Part shown: positions 7,796-15,062 of the stretch, in pieces
Numbering within the stretch: position 1 is the first letter of the stretch
Layout of the letters: each line of letters begins with the position of its first letter
NCBI GenBank assembly: GCA_011526095.1
Contig: WYBA01000155.1
Span: 1-39,352, forward strand
Length of the DNA stretch: 39,352 nucleotides
Origin: Myxococcales bacterium
GTDB lineage: Bacteria > Myxococcota_A > Polyangia > Haliangiales > Haliangiaceae
Direction of reading: 5' to 3'
Translations under genes and position numbers: made by a program
The notes under the pieces: generated by a model
What the model saw: only the letters and a program-made list of their open reading frames with translations
Databases searched by the model: none
Told to the model about the DNA's origin: nothing

Positions 7796-8443
7796 ATGAG
7801 GATCCGATCGAGTCTCCTCACCGCCATACTCGCGACAAGCGCCGCGTGCGCCGCCTCGCGCGCGAACGGCACCCACCCCGAGGACATGACCGCCACCGAG
7901 CACCTCGAGCAAGCGCGGGAGGCCTCGCTCCGCGCCTCGACCGGCTCCCGGCCCGGACCGTACTACGCGAGCCCGTACAGCGCGCCGCGGTACTGGTCGC
8001 ACTGGTACCCCTGGTACTACTACTGGGATCCGTCGCTGGAGTACGCGGCACTCGCCGACGCGCATCGCGCCGCGGCGGAGGAGCTGCAGATCCGCTTCGA
8101 CTCGGCGTGCGCGCTGGTCCCGCGCGGCGCGGAGGCGAGCTCGCCCCTCGCTGACTACGCGACCGGCAGCGCTCCGCTCGACACTGGCGTCGTCATACAC
8201 CTCGCCCCCGAGGCGGGCCCGCCCGATGTCGTCTTGGCCGGACTGCGCTGTCATCGCGCCTGGCTCGTGCTCGAGCCGCGCGACGGCACCGACGACGAGC
8301 CGCTCCTCCTCGACGGCGTCGTCCTGGTCGCCCATGCAAGCGACGCCGGCACCGAGGTGATGATCACCGTCGCCGACGAGCAGGCCGTCCTGGAGCTGCA
8401 GCGGCGCGCCGCCGCCCTGCTCGAGCGCGCTCGTGGACGATGA
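7796..8443 (+). CDS. Paralogous lipoprotein 1 (EDMTAxEH family)
   Basis: 215 aa with a short lipoprotein signal peptide (MRIRSSLLTAILATSAAC). Then come the block HPEDMTATEHLEQAREASL, an aromatic stretch (WSHWYPWYYYWD), a helical segment LADAHRAAAEEL, and a conserved core TGVVIHLAPEAGPPDVVLA-GLRCHRAWLVLEP ending in an IHLA/CH-type beta region. The core is shared with the lipoproteins at 10195-10803 (GVVVQLAPEAGP) and 15239-15814 (GIVLHLTPEVGS), so the three are paralogues. No named family is recognised. The invariant CH(R/W) and the EDM...H block are possible ligand sites, but this is a guess. Its promoter carries a -24/-12 match and a perfect dyad. It converges on the regulator gene at 8459 with a 15-bp gap. 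Confidence 0.8.
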   Translation: MRIRSSLLTAILATSAACAASRANGTHPEDMTATEHLEQAREASLRASTGSRPGPYYASPYSAPRYWSHWYPWYYYWDPSLEYAALADAHRAAAEELQIRFDSACALVPRGAEASSPLADYATGSAPLDTGVVIHLAPEAGPPDVVLAGLRCHRAWLVLEPRDGTDDEPLLLDGVVLVAHASDAGTEVMITVADEQAVLELQRRAAALLERARGR

Positions 8444-8458
8444 GCGATCCATCGACGT

Positions 8459-9043
8459 TCAGGGACGACGAGCTCCGGTCCTAGATACGACGATGGCATC
8501 GTTTGAGGGAGTGCTCGCGGTCAGCGACGGCGCCGCAGTGGAATCGTGAGGGCGGAACAACTCGGCGTCGAGGTCGTGCCGCCGCAAGAGGCGATGCAAG
8601 CTCTCGCGCTCGATCGCGGCGGCGCGCGCCGCTTCGGACACGTTTCCGGCGTGGCTACGCATCAGCCCGAGCAGGTACTCGCGGGTGGTCCAGAAGCGCG
8701 ACAGCTCGAGGAACTCCTCGTACGGCAGCGCCGCGATCGCCGCAAGCCCCTCGCTGCGCGCTCGCGCGCCGTGCTTGCGCGCGGGAATCGCGGCGGCGAC
8801 GCGTGCTGCGAGCCCGTCGAGCCCCGCGCGCGCAGAGATGGTCACCACCGGGAGGCGGCGGCCGGTCCTGACGTGCGGCAGGAAGCCGTCCCACACGACG
8901 ATCGCCTGGACCGAGGCCATGATCGCTAGCACCACCGCCTTGCGCGCCTCGGTGGCGACCGCCACGTCGAAGTCCTCGGCCAGTACGCTGGCGAGCTGGC
9001 GCGCGACCGACGTCGGCGCCGCGACGAGGACACACGGCTTCAT
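8459..9043 (-). CDS. AAA-less regulator: degenerate receiver plus Fis-type HTH (paralogue 1)
   Basis: 194 aa from ATG 9043, overlapping the stop of the sugar nucleotidyltransferase gene by 4 bp (ATGA). The N-terminal 90 residues (MKPCVLVAAPTSVARQLASV and QAIVVWDGFLP) resemble a receiver fold. The Asp in VVWDGF aligns with the phosphorylated Asp, but the acidic pair after strand 1 and the later Lys are missing, so normal phosphorylation is doubtful. No AAA+ domain is present. Residues about 130-165 (GNVSEAARAAAIERESLHRL) form a Fis-type HTH nearly the same as the C-terminus of the sigma54 activator at 1939-3333. A Ser/Thr-rich tail follows. I infer a DNA-binding protein that shares sites with the activator and cannot itself contact sigma54. 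Close paralogue of 10834-11343. Confidence 0.8.
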   Translation of the reverse strand: MKPCVLVAAPTSVARQLASVLAEDFDVAVATEARKAVVLAIMASVQAIVVWDGFLPHVRTGRRLPVVTISARAGLDGLAARVAAAIPARKHGARARSEGLAAIAALPYEEFLELSRFWTTREYLLGLMRSHAGNVSEAARAAAIERESLHRLLRRHDLDAELFRPHDSTAAPSLTASTPSNDAIVVSRTGARRP

Positions 9044-10044
9044 CTCACCAGGCGGGTCTGCAACCCGCGTTCCGGGCCCGCCGGACGCGGACCGGCGCGT
9101 CGACGCGTCGGCGCTTGCATGCGGCGGACTGCCGCATCCAGCCGGGCACGGAGCAACGGTCCGGCGGGCGTCCCTTCCAGGCTCGCGAGGACCCGATCCG
9201 GCGTGCCCCAGTCGCTCCAGCCCGTGCCGTGCATCGGCACGACCAGCAGATCGCAGGCGGGCTCGAGGACGTGCTTGCTGAAGTCGGCGGGCTCGATCGC
9301 CGCGTAGAGCTCGTCGAGATCCGGCGCGCCCGGCGCGAACGAGAACCGGTCGAGCGTGTCGAACCGCCGCGCGTGATCGGGCAGATGCCGACGCGCGAGC
9401 TCGGCGACCTGCTCCGCCGGTGCGGCGAGGATGAACGTGTTCCACAGGCCACCGCGTGCGTGGAGCCGTCGGGCGGTCTCGGCGCCCGGCTTCTCCACGA
9501 AGCACTCGAGCGAGCAGCACGCCGGCGCGACCGGCGGCCCGGCGATGATCCAGCCGTAGTCCGGATCGGAGAGCTCCGGCGCGACGCCCAGGACGGCGAG
9601 CCGACCGAGCTCGCAGCTCGTCCGGCCGGCGGTCCGGACCGCGTCGACGAACCGAGGCACGTCACCGACGTGGTGATCGCTCGGGAACACGAGGACGTGC
9701 GCCTTTCGATCGTGGAGTCGGATCCACGTGAGCGCAAAGAGGATCGCCGTGGCGGTGCCGCGGCTCGCCGGCTGCACGAGCGTCGTCCCCTCGTATTCGG
9801 CGAGCTGCGCGCGCGCCCACGCCAGGTGCGCGCGTCCGACAACGATCACGGTCCGGCGCGCCGGCACGATCCGCGCGACGCGATCGAGAGTCGCCTGCAG
9901 CATCGACCGATCGCCCGCGATCGTCGCAAACTGTTTCGGCACCGGACGACCGTGCAGCGCCTCGGTCAGCTCGGCGAGGCGCGTCCCGTCGCCGCCCGCG
10001 AGCACGATCGCCCAGGTTCGTTCCCCGTTGGTCTCCGTCGGCAT
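9040..10044 (-). CDS. manC: Mannose-1-phosphate guanylyltransferase
   Basis: 334 aa, cytoplasmic. The nucleotidyltransferase signature WAIVLAGGDGTRLAELTE and the VPKQF motif at about residue 40 identify the GMP-mannose branch. VFPSDHHV carries the metal-binding Asp, VEKPG and LWNTFILAAP follow, and MHGTGWSDWGTPDRVL is the usual end of the domain. It makes GDP-mannose from mannose-1-phosphate and GTP for surface polysaccharide or glycans. There is no C-terminal mannose-6-phosphate isomerase domain. ATG 10044 is preferred over TTG 10062 because the latter lies inside the -12 box. It is co-transcribed with the AAA-less regulator (4-bp overlap). A -24/-12 promoter and a perfect dyad lie upstream. 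Confidence 0.88.
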   Translation of the reverse strand: MPTETNGERTWAIVLAGGDGTRLAELTEALHGRPVPKQFATIAGDRSMLQATLDRVARIVPARRTVIVVGRAHLAWARAQLAEYEGTTLVQPASRGTATAILFALTWIRLHDRKAHVLVFPSDHHVGDVPRFVDAVRTAGRTSCELGRLAVLGVAPELSDPDYGWIIAGPPVAPACCSLECFVEKPGAETARRLHARGGLWNTFILAAPAEQVAELARRHLPDHARRFDTLDRFSFAPGAPDLDELYAAIEPADFSKHVLEPACDLLVVPMHGTGWSDWGTPDRVLASLEGTPAGPLLRARLDAAVRRMQAPTRRRAGPRPAGPERGLQTRLVR

Positions 10045-10057
10045 GCCCGCCTCGCAG

Positions 10058-10073
10058 AGCAAGCACGGATCCA
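10058..10073 (-). promoter_or_regulatory. Sigma54 promoter of the manC-regulator operon
   Basis: The minus strand reads TGGATC-CGTGC-TTGCT, a good match with GG and GC 10 nt apart. The predicted start of transcription is about 3 nt before ATG 10044. Confidence 0.65.
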
Positions 10074-10079
10074 GTCTGC

Positions 10080-10096
10080 GTGACGCTCACGGTCAC
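10080..10096. promoter_or_regulatory. Operator dyad GTGAC-N7-GTCAC (perfect) upstream of manC
   Basis: GTGACGCTCACGGTCAC is 7 bp from the -24 box of the manC promoter. Nothing else is recognised in the 150 bp between manC and the stop of the next minus-strand gene at 10195. Confidence 0.75.
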
Positions 10097-10194
10097 ACGT
10101 GCGTCATTCTGCATCACCGAGTTCGCCCGGATGAGCTGCCCGACATCGCGCAGGACCTGCGGCGCGGTCCGCGAAGCGCGCATGCGCTGCGCGA

Positions 10195-10803
10195 TCACTC
10201 CTTCGGCTGGACAACGTGCCCCGCGCGGCGCTGCAGTTCGGCGACAGCGTCTGGAACGTCGACCGTCACGGTGACCTCGAGCGTCTCGTCGCGTTGCACG
10301 GCCTCAAACGCGAGTCCCACGACCGAGACCAGGTCGTCGTCGGCGCCGCGGCTCGGCTCGAGCTGCAGCCAGCTCCAGTGACAGCGGATCTCCGCCAGCA
10401 CGGCCTTGGCCGGCCCGGCCTCGGGGGCGAGTTGTACGACGACGCCGCCCTCGATCGCGACCGCAGCGACCGCGTACCGCTCGAAGGGCGAGGTGGACTC
10501 GGCGGCGAGCGGCAGTCCGTCGCACGCCGCGCGATGCTGCGCCTCAAGGACATCGGCGGCGTCGAGGTGCTGGTCGCGCTCGGCGAGATGCTCCGCGCCG
10601 GAGTCCCAGTAGTACGACCACCAGCGGCCGGAGTCGTGTCGGCGAATGAACGGCGCCTGGCGCGCGATCTGGTCGTGAACCTCGGCCACCTCGCGATGCT
10701 CGCGCGCGGTCATGTCCTCGGGACGCGTCCGACCTCCCGATGAGGAAGCCACGCACGAGGTGGCGAGTGCCGCTGCGAGCATGCTGATCGATCGGCGGTC
10801 CAT
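10195..10803 (-). CDS. Paralogous lipoprotein 2 (EDMTAxEH family)
   Basis: 202 aa. The signal peptide ends in a lipobox-like LAAALATSC. It is followed by RPEDMTAREHREVAEVHDQI, an aromatic run WWSYYWD, a helix HLAERDQHLDAADVLEAQHR, and the core IEGGVVVQLAPEAGPAKAVL plus EIRCHWSWLQLEP. These blocks line up with the lipoproteins at 7796-8443 and 15239-15814. Probably anchored in the envelope; function unknown. It lies 30 bp downstream of the AAA-less regulator gene 10834-11343 on the same strand, so the pair is likely one operon under the promoter at 11359. That pairing of regulator and family lipoprotein suggests a functional link. Confidence 0.8.
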   Translation of the reverse strand: MDRRSISMLAAALATSCVASSSGGRTRPEDMTAREHREVAEVHDQIARQAPFIRRHDSGRWWSYYWDSGAEHLAERDQHLDAADVLEAQHRAACDGLPLAAESTSPFERYAVAAVAIEGGVVVQLAPEAGPAKAVLAEIRCHWSWLQLEPSRGADDDLVSVVGLAFEAVQRDETLEVTVTVDVPDAVAELQRRAGHVVQPKE

Positions 10804-10833
10804 GCCTCCGCAGGCAGCAATCGCCGGACCAGC

Positions 10834-11343
10834 TCAGGTCTCGTCGTCCTCGCGGAATCGATCGGCCTCGACGTCGTGCCGCCGCAGGAGCCGGTGCAGG
10901 CTCTCTCGCACCATGCCGGCGCCGCGCGCGCCGTCGGTCACGCTCCCGCGGTGGCGATCCATCAACGCGATCAGGTAACACCGCGTGGCCTTGAACCTGA
11001 CGAGCTCGATGTACTCGTCGTACTCGAGCTCGGTCAGCGTGCGTCCCTCGCCGGCGCGTTTGCGCTCCTCCACCTTCCGCCGATCGATCGCCGCGACGAC
11101 CTCGTCGCGCACCTTCGCTGGTTCGGCATTGGCGCCGACCCGGATCACCGGCACGCCATCGGGATCGCCCGGCGCCGTGATGAAGCCGTCGGCGAGCACG
11201 ATCGCCTGAAAGCAGGAGACCGCGATCAGGGCCTCGGCGCGGTCGCGATCCGGGCACACCATCACTGTGAACGCCGCCCCGAGCGCGTCGGTGAGACGCC
11301 GGTTCAGGATCGGCGGGGCCGCGATGAGGACGCACGGCTTCAT
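10834..11343 (-). CDS. AAA-less regulator: degenerate receiver plus Fis-type HTH (paralogue 2)
   Basis: 169 aa from ATG 11343. It starts MKPCVLIAAPPILNRRLTDA, almost the same as paralogue 1 (MKPCVLVAAPTSV), and has QAIVLADGFITAPGD at the place of the receiver phospho-site. The acidic pair and the conserved Lys are absent. A basic linker (RRKVEERKRAGEGRT) leads to EYIELVRFKATRCYLIALMD and the HTH VTDGARGAGMVRESLHRLLR. There is no AAA+ domain. It heads an operon with lipoprotein 2. Its promoter carries a good -24/-12 box and two dyads, so it may regulate its own gene. The role as antagonist or modulator of the activator at 1939 is inference. Confidence 0.8.
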   Translation of the reverse strand: MKPCVLIAAPPILNRRLTDALGAAFTVMVCPDRDRAEALIAVSCFQAIVLADGFITAPGDPDGVPVIRVGANAEPAKVRDEVVAAIDRRKVEERKRAGEGRTLTELEYDEYIELVRFKATRCYLIALMDRHRGSVTDGARGAGMVRESLHRLLRRHDVEADRFREDDET

Positions 11344-11358
11344 ACGACCGGCGTGGAT

Positions 11359-11374
11359 TGCAGCGGTTGTGCCG
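11359..11374 (-). promoter_or_regulatory. Sigma54 promoter of the regulator 2-lipoprotein 2 operon
   Basis: The minus strand reads CGGCAC-AACCG-CTGCA. The -24 GGCAC is perfect and the -12 TGCA is correctly spaced. The predicted start of transcription is 5 nt before ATG 11343, with no Shine-Dalgarno sequence. Confidence 0.65.
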
Positions 11375-11415
11375 CGTCAAGAGCTTGACATCATTGGCGT
11401 CTCAACTGCCGTTTC

Positions 11416-11451
11416 GTGACACGCCCGCTCACGCGTAACCGAACCGGTTAC
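11416..11451. promoter_or_regulatory. Two tandem operator dyads upstream of regulator 2
   Basis: Sites at 11416-11432 (GTGACACGCCCGCTCAC, one mismatch) and 11435-11451 (GTAACCGAACCGGTTAC, a perfect palindrome of the GTAAC variant). Their centres are 19 bp apart. The second overlaps the TAA stop of the nuclease gene. The nearer one is about 41 bp upstream of the -24 box. Confidence 0.7.
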
Positions 11452-12725
11452 GGGGTGAAGCTGCGCGACGCCGCCTCGATCGGGTGCAGCCCGCGTCCGA
11501 AACGCGCCATCGCCTCGCGGTTCTTCTCGAGCTCGCTGTACGGCAGGAAGCGCATCCCGAGCGCCCGCACCTGCCGGAACGCCGGGCGCTCGAGCTGCGC
11601 GCGCACGTCGTCCTCGCGTGCGTCGGGCGCGACCAGGAACAGCCCGCGGGTCGTCCGCTCCGGGGCACCGAGCGCGAGGTCGAGCATGCGAACGATGCCA
11701 CTGTAGATCGACGTGGTGTGCTCGACCTCGAAGGCAGCCACGACGTCTTCGGTGGCGGCATCGATCCACAGGACGTCGATCAACCGCACGGCATCCACGC
11801 CGGGATGACCTGCCACCCAGGCCGGCAAGGTGTCGAGGCAGCCGGCGCCGAGCTCGCGGCCCTCGTGCGGGCGGCCGCGATCATTCGTCGCGATCCAGAC
11901 GCGGAACCCGAGCGCATGTCCCAGGTCCCGCAGCCAGCCCTGGACCTGCGTGTGAGTCACGTCGCCAGCGCGTTGCGCGTCGAGCACGCGCTGCGCCGAC
12001 GCCGCTTCTGCGCGGACCGCCGCGAGGTCGCGCTCCCAGGCGTCGCGCGCCCCGGCGTCCTCACCGGTGGGTGGCGCCGGATAGCGTCCCTGACCCACGT
12101 CGAAGAGCAGGCCGGCGATCGCGCCGAGATCGTTGGACAGGAGATCGCGATGCTCGTCGACGATGCGCAGGATGCCCGCGCGCATCGCCAGGTAGTCGCC
12201 CCACTTGCCGAGCTTGACTCGGCTGCTGGTGAGCGCGTTGTAGCCCTTGACGATCGCCGTGTTGAACGGAGGCACCAGCGTCGGGTGGAGGAAGTAGAGT
12301 AGGTTCGCGGCGGCGGGGCCGACGCCCTTGATCGTCTTGCGGTCGAGCTCGTGGATGGCAGCGACCACGTCCTCGGCGCACGTCCCGCAGCAGGAGGCGT
12401 CGAGGAAGCGCCCGAACGCGCGCTGGTTGTCCGGGCTCTCGTAGATGTCCGGGATCCGCAGCTTCGGCTTCCACAGGAACGCGTGGTCGGCGCCCCGGAA
12501 GATCTGCCGCTGCTCGGCGATCGATTCCACAACGATCTCGAGCGACGAACCGCGGTAGGCCGTGCCAAACGTGCCGGCCTCGATCTCGTCGACCACGGTG
12601 CGCAGCCCGCGGCGGATCGACCGGAAGTTCTTCAGGCGCTCTTCCCACAGGAACCACGATCGGTAGGTCCCGCCGGGGTCCTCGCGCCAGCGCGCGACCA
12701 GGGCGCGCAACGGATCCGAGCTCAT
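11448..12725 (-). CDS. Putative PD-(D/E)XK-type DNA-cleaving protein
   Basis: 425 aa from ATG 12725. The N-terminal half has an HhH-like segment TIKGVGPAAANLLYFLHPTL followed by PPFNTAIVKGYNAL. A Cys pair sits in SCCGTCAEDVV. The C-terminal half reads VRLIDVLWIDAATEDVVAAF, EVEHTTSIYSGIVRMLDLAL and GLFLVAPDAREDDV. The D...(A)FEVEHTTSIYSGI block is seen in restriction-endonuclease-like proteins, where the Asp and the E-x-E would form the metal site. I take it for a stand-alone nuclease, possibly for defence or repair; the assignment is by motif only. It has no dyad or -24/-12 box of its own and looks like an unrelated gene placed between regulon units. Confidence 0.6.
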   Translation of the reverse strand: MSSDPLRALVARWREDPGGTYRSWFLWEERLKNFRSIRRGLRTVVDEIEAGTFGTAYRGSSLEIVVESIAEQRQIFRGADHAFLWKPKLRIPDIYESPDNQRAFGRFLDASCCGTCAEDVVAAIHELDRKTIKGVGPAAANLLYFLHPTLVPPFNTAIVKGYNALTSSRVKLGKWGDYLAMRAGILRIVDEHRDLLSNDLGAIAGLLFDVGQGRYPAPPTGEDAGARDAWERDLAAVRAEAASAQRVLDAQRAGDVTHTQVQGWLRDLGHALGFRVWIATNDRGRPHEGRELGAGCLDTLPAWVAGHPGVDAVRLIDVLWIDAATEDVVAAFEVEHTTSIYSGIVRMLDLALGAPERTTRGLFLVAPDAREDDVRAQLERPAFRQVRALGMRFLPYSELEKNREAMARFGRGLHPIEAASRSFTP

Positions 12726-12744
12726 CGACCGGACGATACCGCGA

Positions 12745-12760
12745 TGGCGCGGCCCTTGCT
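12745..12760 (+). promoter_or_regulatory. Sigma54 promoter of the TerC operon
   Basis: TGGCGC-GGCCC-TTGCT differs from TGGCAC-N5-TTGCW at one position, the best match in the window. The predicted start of transcription is 8 nt before the GTG at 12779. No GTGAC dyad was found close upstream, where the divergent nuclease gene begins. Confidence 0.7.
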
Positions 12761-12778
12761 CCCCCTGGCCACGCCCCT

Positions 12779-13732
12779 GTGTCTCACCTCGGCCCGCTCG
12801 CTCACTGGATCGGCTTCTCGACGTTCCTCGTCGCGATGCTCGTGATCGACCTGGTCTTCCTGCACCGCGGCGAGACACGGGTCTCAGGCCGGCGCGCGCT
12901 TCGCGCCAGCGCGGTCTGGATCGCGCTCGGCCTGGCGGTCGGCTGCATCATCGGATGGCGACTCGGCCGTGGCGCCTTCGTCGAGTACATGACGGCGTAT
13001 GTCGTCGAGGAGTCGCTCTCGATCGATAACCTGTTCGTGTTCGCCCTGATGTTCTCGGCCTTCCGGATCCCGCCGGAGCACCAGCACCGGGTTCTGTTCT
13101 GGGGCATCTTCGGCGCGCTCGTGATGCGACTCGGCTTCATCCTCGCTGGCGTCGCGCTGCTCGCCAGGTTTCATTGGATCATGTACGTGTTCGGGCTCGT
13201 GCTCCTGGTCGCCGCGATCCGGATCGGCCGGGCGCGCGGGGACGAGCCGCCGGAGCACAGCTTGCTTGTCCGCGCGATCGGCCGAGTCCTGCGCACCACG
13301 CCCGACCTGCGCGGCGGCCGCTTCTTCGTGCGCGACGCGGCTACCGGTGTCCTCCTGGCCACCCCGCTGTTCGCCGTCCTGGTCGCGCTCGAGACCACCG
13401 ACATTGCGTTCGCGATCGACTCGATCCCCGCGGTGCTCGGCGTGACCACCGACTCGTTCATCGTCTTCACCTCCAACGCCATGGCGATCCTGGGGCTGCG
13501 GTCACTCTACTTCGCGGTCGCGGCCGGGCTGGACCGACTGCGGCACCTCAAGACCGGCCTTGCCGCGATTCTCGCGTTCATCGCCGCGAAGATGCTCGCG
13601 CACGACTTGGTCCACGTGCCCGCGGGCGTGTCGCTCGGCGTGATCCTGGCGATCCTCGCGATCACCGCCGTCGCCTCCCTGCGCGGCGGCCCACCCCTTG
13701 CACACCCTCAGCAACCAGAGGTGCAACCATGA
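12779..13732 (+). CDS. TerC/Alx-family membrane protein (probable metal exporter)
   Basis: 317 aa with about eight to nine hydrophobic segments. Family motifs are present: YMTAYVVEESLSIDNLFVFA with the conserved acidic residues, and LETTDIAFAIDSIPAVLGV in the second half, the inverted repeat of the first. TerC/Alx proteins sit in the inner membrane; several export Mn2+ or help load metals into secreted proteins. Start: GTG 12779 keeps the first membrane helix (WIGFSTFLVAMLVIDLVFLH), whereas the next Met would delete it. The sigma54 box ends 19 nt before this GTG. The stop overlaps the Met-rich lipoprotein start by 4 bp. Confidence 0.9.
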   Translation: MSHLGPLAHWIGFSTFLVAMLVIDLVFLHRGETRVSGRRALRASAVWIALGLAVGCIIGWRLGRGAFVEYMTAYVVEESLSIDNLFVFALMFSAFRIPPEHQHRVLFWGIFGALVMRLGFILAGVALLARFHWIMYVFGLVLLVAAIRIGRARGDEPPEHSLLVRAIGRVLRTTPDLRGGRFFVRDAATGVLLATPLFAVLVALETTDIAFAIDSIPAVLGVTTDSFIVFTSNAMAILGLRSLYFAVAAGLDRLRHLKTGLAAILAFIAAKMLAHDLVHVPAGVSLGVILAILAITAVASLRGGPPLAHPQQPEVQP

Positions 13733-14172
13733 AGACCGCTATGTGGATGCTCGTGGCGGCGCTCGGCGCCGCCGGATGCACGGGCTCGATGATGTCGGAC
13801 CCGGACCGGATGAGGTCGATGATCGACGACAGCCGGCTCGAGAACGAAGCGCACCGCGATGCCGCGGCGCGTGCGCCGTCGCTTGCAGCGATGCGCGACG
13901 AGATGACTCGTCACGACGGCGTCATGGACGACATGATGGGCGAGATGGGGGCCGCGATGGACGGGATGTCGCATTGCTCGGGCGGCGGCATGCAGGCTCT
14001 GCGCGGCATGCACGACGACATGATGGGCGAGATGGACGCCCACGGCACCACGATGGATCAGTCGGCGGACCTCGACGCCGCGGCCGCCGAGGTCGCCCGC
14101 CACGCCGGCACGATGCACGAGATGCTCGACGGCATGGACGCGGCGACGGCCAGCATGGGCTGCGGGATGTGA
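13729..14172 (+). CDS. Met/His/Asp-rich lipoprotein, probable periplasmic metal binder
   Basis: 147 aa with signal peptide and lipobox (MLVAALGAAGC; lipid Cys about residue 17). The mature part is very rich in Met, Asp and His, with near-repeats GVMDDMMGEMGAAMDGM and GMHDDMMGEMDAHGTTM and the ends MSHCSGGGM and SMGCGM. Such Met-rich stretches are typical of periplasmic Cu(I)/Ag(I)-binding proteins. No named family is recognised. ATGA overlap with the TerC gene makes them one operon. The helical spacing of the Met/His residues suggests a four-helix or coiled metal-binding bundle (inference). It converges on the SPFH gene with a 9-bp gap. Confidence 0.8.
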   Translation: MKTAMWMLVAALGAAGCTGSMMSDPDRMRSMIDDSRLENEAHRDAAARAPSLAAMRDEMTRHDGVMDDMMGEMGAAMDGMSHCSGGGMQALRGMHDDMMGEMDAHGTTMDQSADLDAAAAEVARHAGTMHEMLDGMDAATASMGCGM

Positions 14173-14181
14173 CCGGCCCGA

Positions 14182-15012
14182 TCACTGCCCCGCGTCGATC
14201 AGGATGGGCAGGCCGTTCTTCCCCACCGGCACGAAGTAGTACCGGGTCGACGGGTTGTCGAACGCCTTGTACGAGAGGTACTTCGTCGTCAGCGTCTTGG
14301 TGATCGCCTCCTGCGCCTTCGCCTGGGCGTCGCCACGCGCGACCATCGCTTCTGCCTCGCCCTGCGCCTCGATGCGGACGGAGTCCGCGCGCCCTGCCGC
14401 GAGTGTCCGTGCGATGTCGGCGTCGCGCTTCGCGACCTCGAGCTCGTTGTCCTTCTGGCCGATCAGCTGCTCCGCGCTGACCTTGGACGCAATCGCGCCG
14501 GTGACCGTCTTGTCGAAGTCGATGTGGTCGATCGAGACACGATCGATATCGATCGGCTTTCCCTTGACCGCCTTGCGGAGCTGGCCGAGCACCCGCTTCT
14601 CGATCTGCCCGCCCTCGACAGCAAGGGCGTTGTGCGCGTGCGCCGCGAACTCGCCGCGCGCGATCGTCAGGAACGCCGGCCGGATGACCTCGTCATAGTA
14701 GGTCGGCCCGATCTGCGTCGCGAGCTCGTAGATCTGGTCGGCGCGCGGCCGGTACGTGACGGTCACGCGTGTCCGGACGTGCAGGGCGTCCGCCGAGAGG
14801 ATCTCGATCTCCTCGGTCCGGCTCTGCCAAGTCACGTCGTACCGGATGAAGCCGTTCCACGGCCAGCGGAAATAGAATCCTTCGCCCCGGACGTCGTGCT
14901 GGAGTCCGCCGAAGGCGCTGTACTTCACCGCCCGCTGCCCGGGGCGAATGGTGGAGCCGAAGCATCCGGCGATGAAGAGGGAAGCGAACAGCGTGAGTGC
15001 GAGCGTGCGCAT
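14182..15012 (-). CDS. SPFH/prohibitin-domain lipoprotein
   Basis: 276 aa. It begins MRTLALTLFASLFIAGCFGS, a lipoprotein signal with Cys about residue 17, instead of the transmembrane anchor common in the family. The SPFH domain follows: RPGQRAVKYSAFGGLQHDVR, GEGFYFRWPW, VRTRVTVTYRP, and a long coiled-coil region ending VAKRDADIARTLAAGRADSV and RIEAQGEAEAM. SPFH proteins form large ring or cage assemblies that organise membranes and proteases. A lipoprotein form would face the periplasm. It has a clear ribosome site (AGGAGG, 8 nt before ATG 15012), unlike the other units of the regulon. Confidence 0.88.
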   Translation of the reverse strand: MRTLALTLFASLFIAGCFGSTIRPGQRAVKYSAFGGLQHDVRGEGFYFRWPWNGFIRYDVTWQSRTEEIEILSADALHVRTRVTVTYRPRADQIYELATQIGPTYYDEVIRPAFLTIARGEFAAHAHNALAVEGGQIEKRVLGQLRKAVKGKPIDIDRVSIDHIDFDKTVTGAIASKVSAEQLIGQKDNELEVAKRDADIARTLAAGRADSVRIEAQGEAEAMVARGDAQAKAQEAITKTLTTKYLSYKAFDNPSTRYYFVPVGKNGLPILIDAGQ

Positions 15013-15041
15013 GATGGTCCTCCTGTGATGGCTTCGCCCAG

Positions 15042-15057
15042 TGCAACCGCTACACCG
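15042..15057 (-). promoter_or_regulatory. Sigma54 promoter of the SPFH gene
   Basis: The minus strand reads CGGTGT-AGCGG-TTGCA, with a perfect -12 half and GG/GC 10 nt apart. The predicted leader is about 19 nt and holds AGGAGG. Confidence 0.6.
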
Positions 15058-15062
15058 GCGAA

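Noticed and set aside
14169..14185. Dyad GTGAC-N7-ATCAC (one mismatch) between convergent genes
   Set aside because: It overlaps a stop codon and lies downstream of both genes, so it has no promoter to act on. About one such single-mismatch site is expected by chance in the window.
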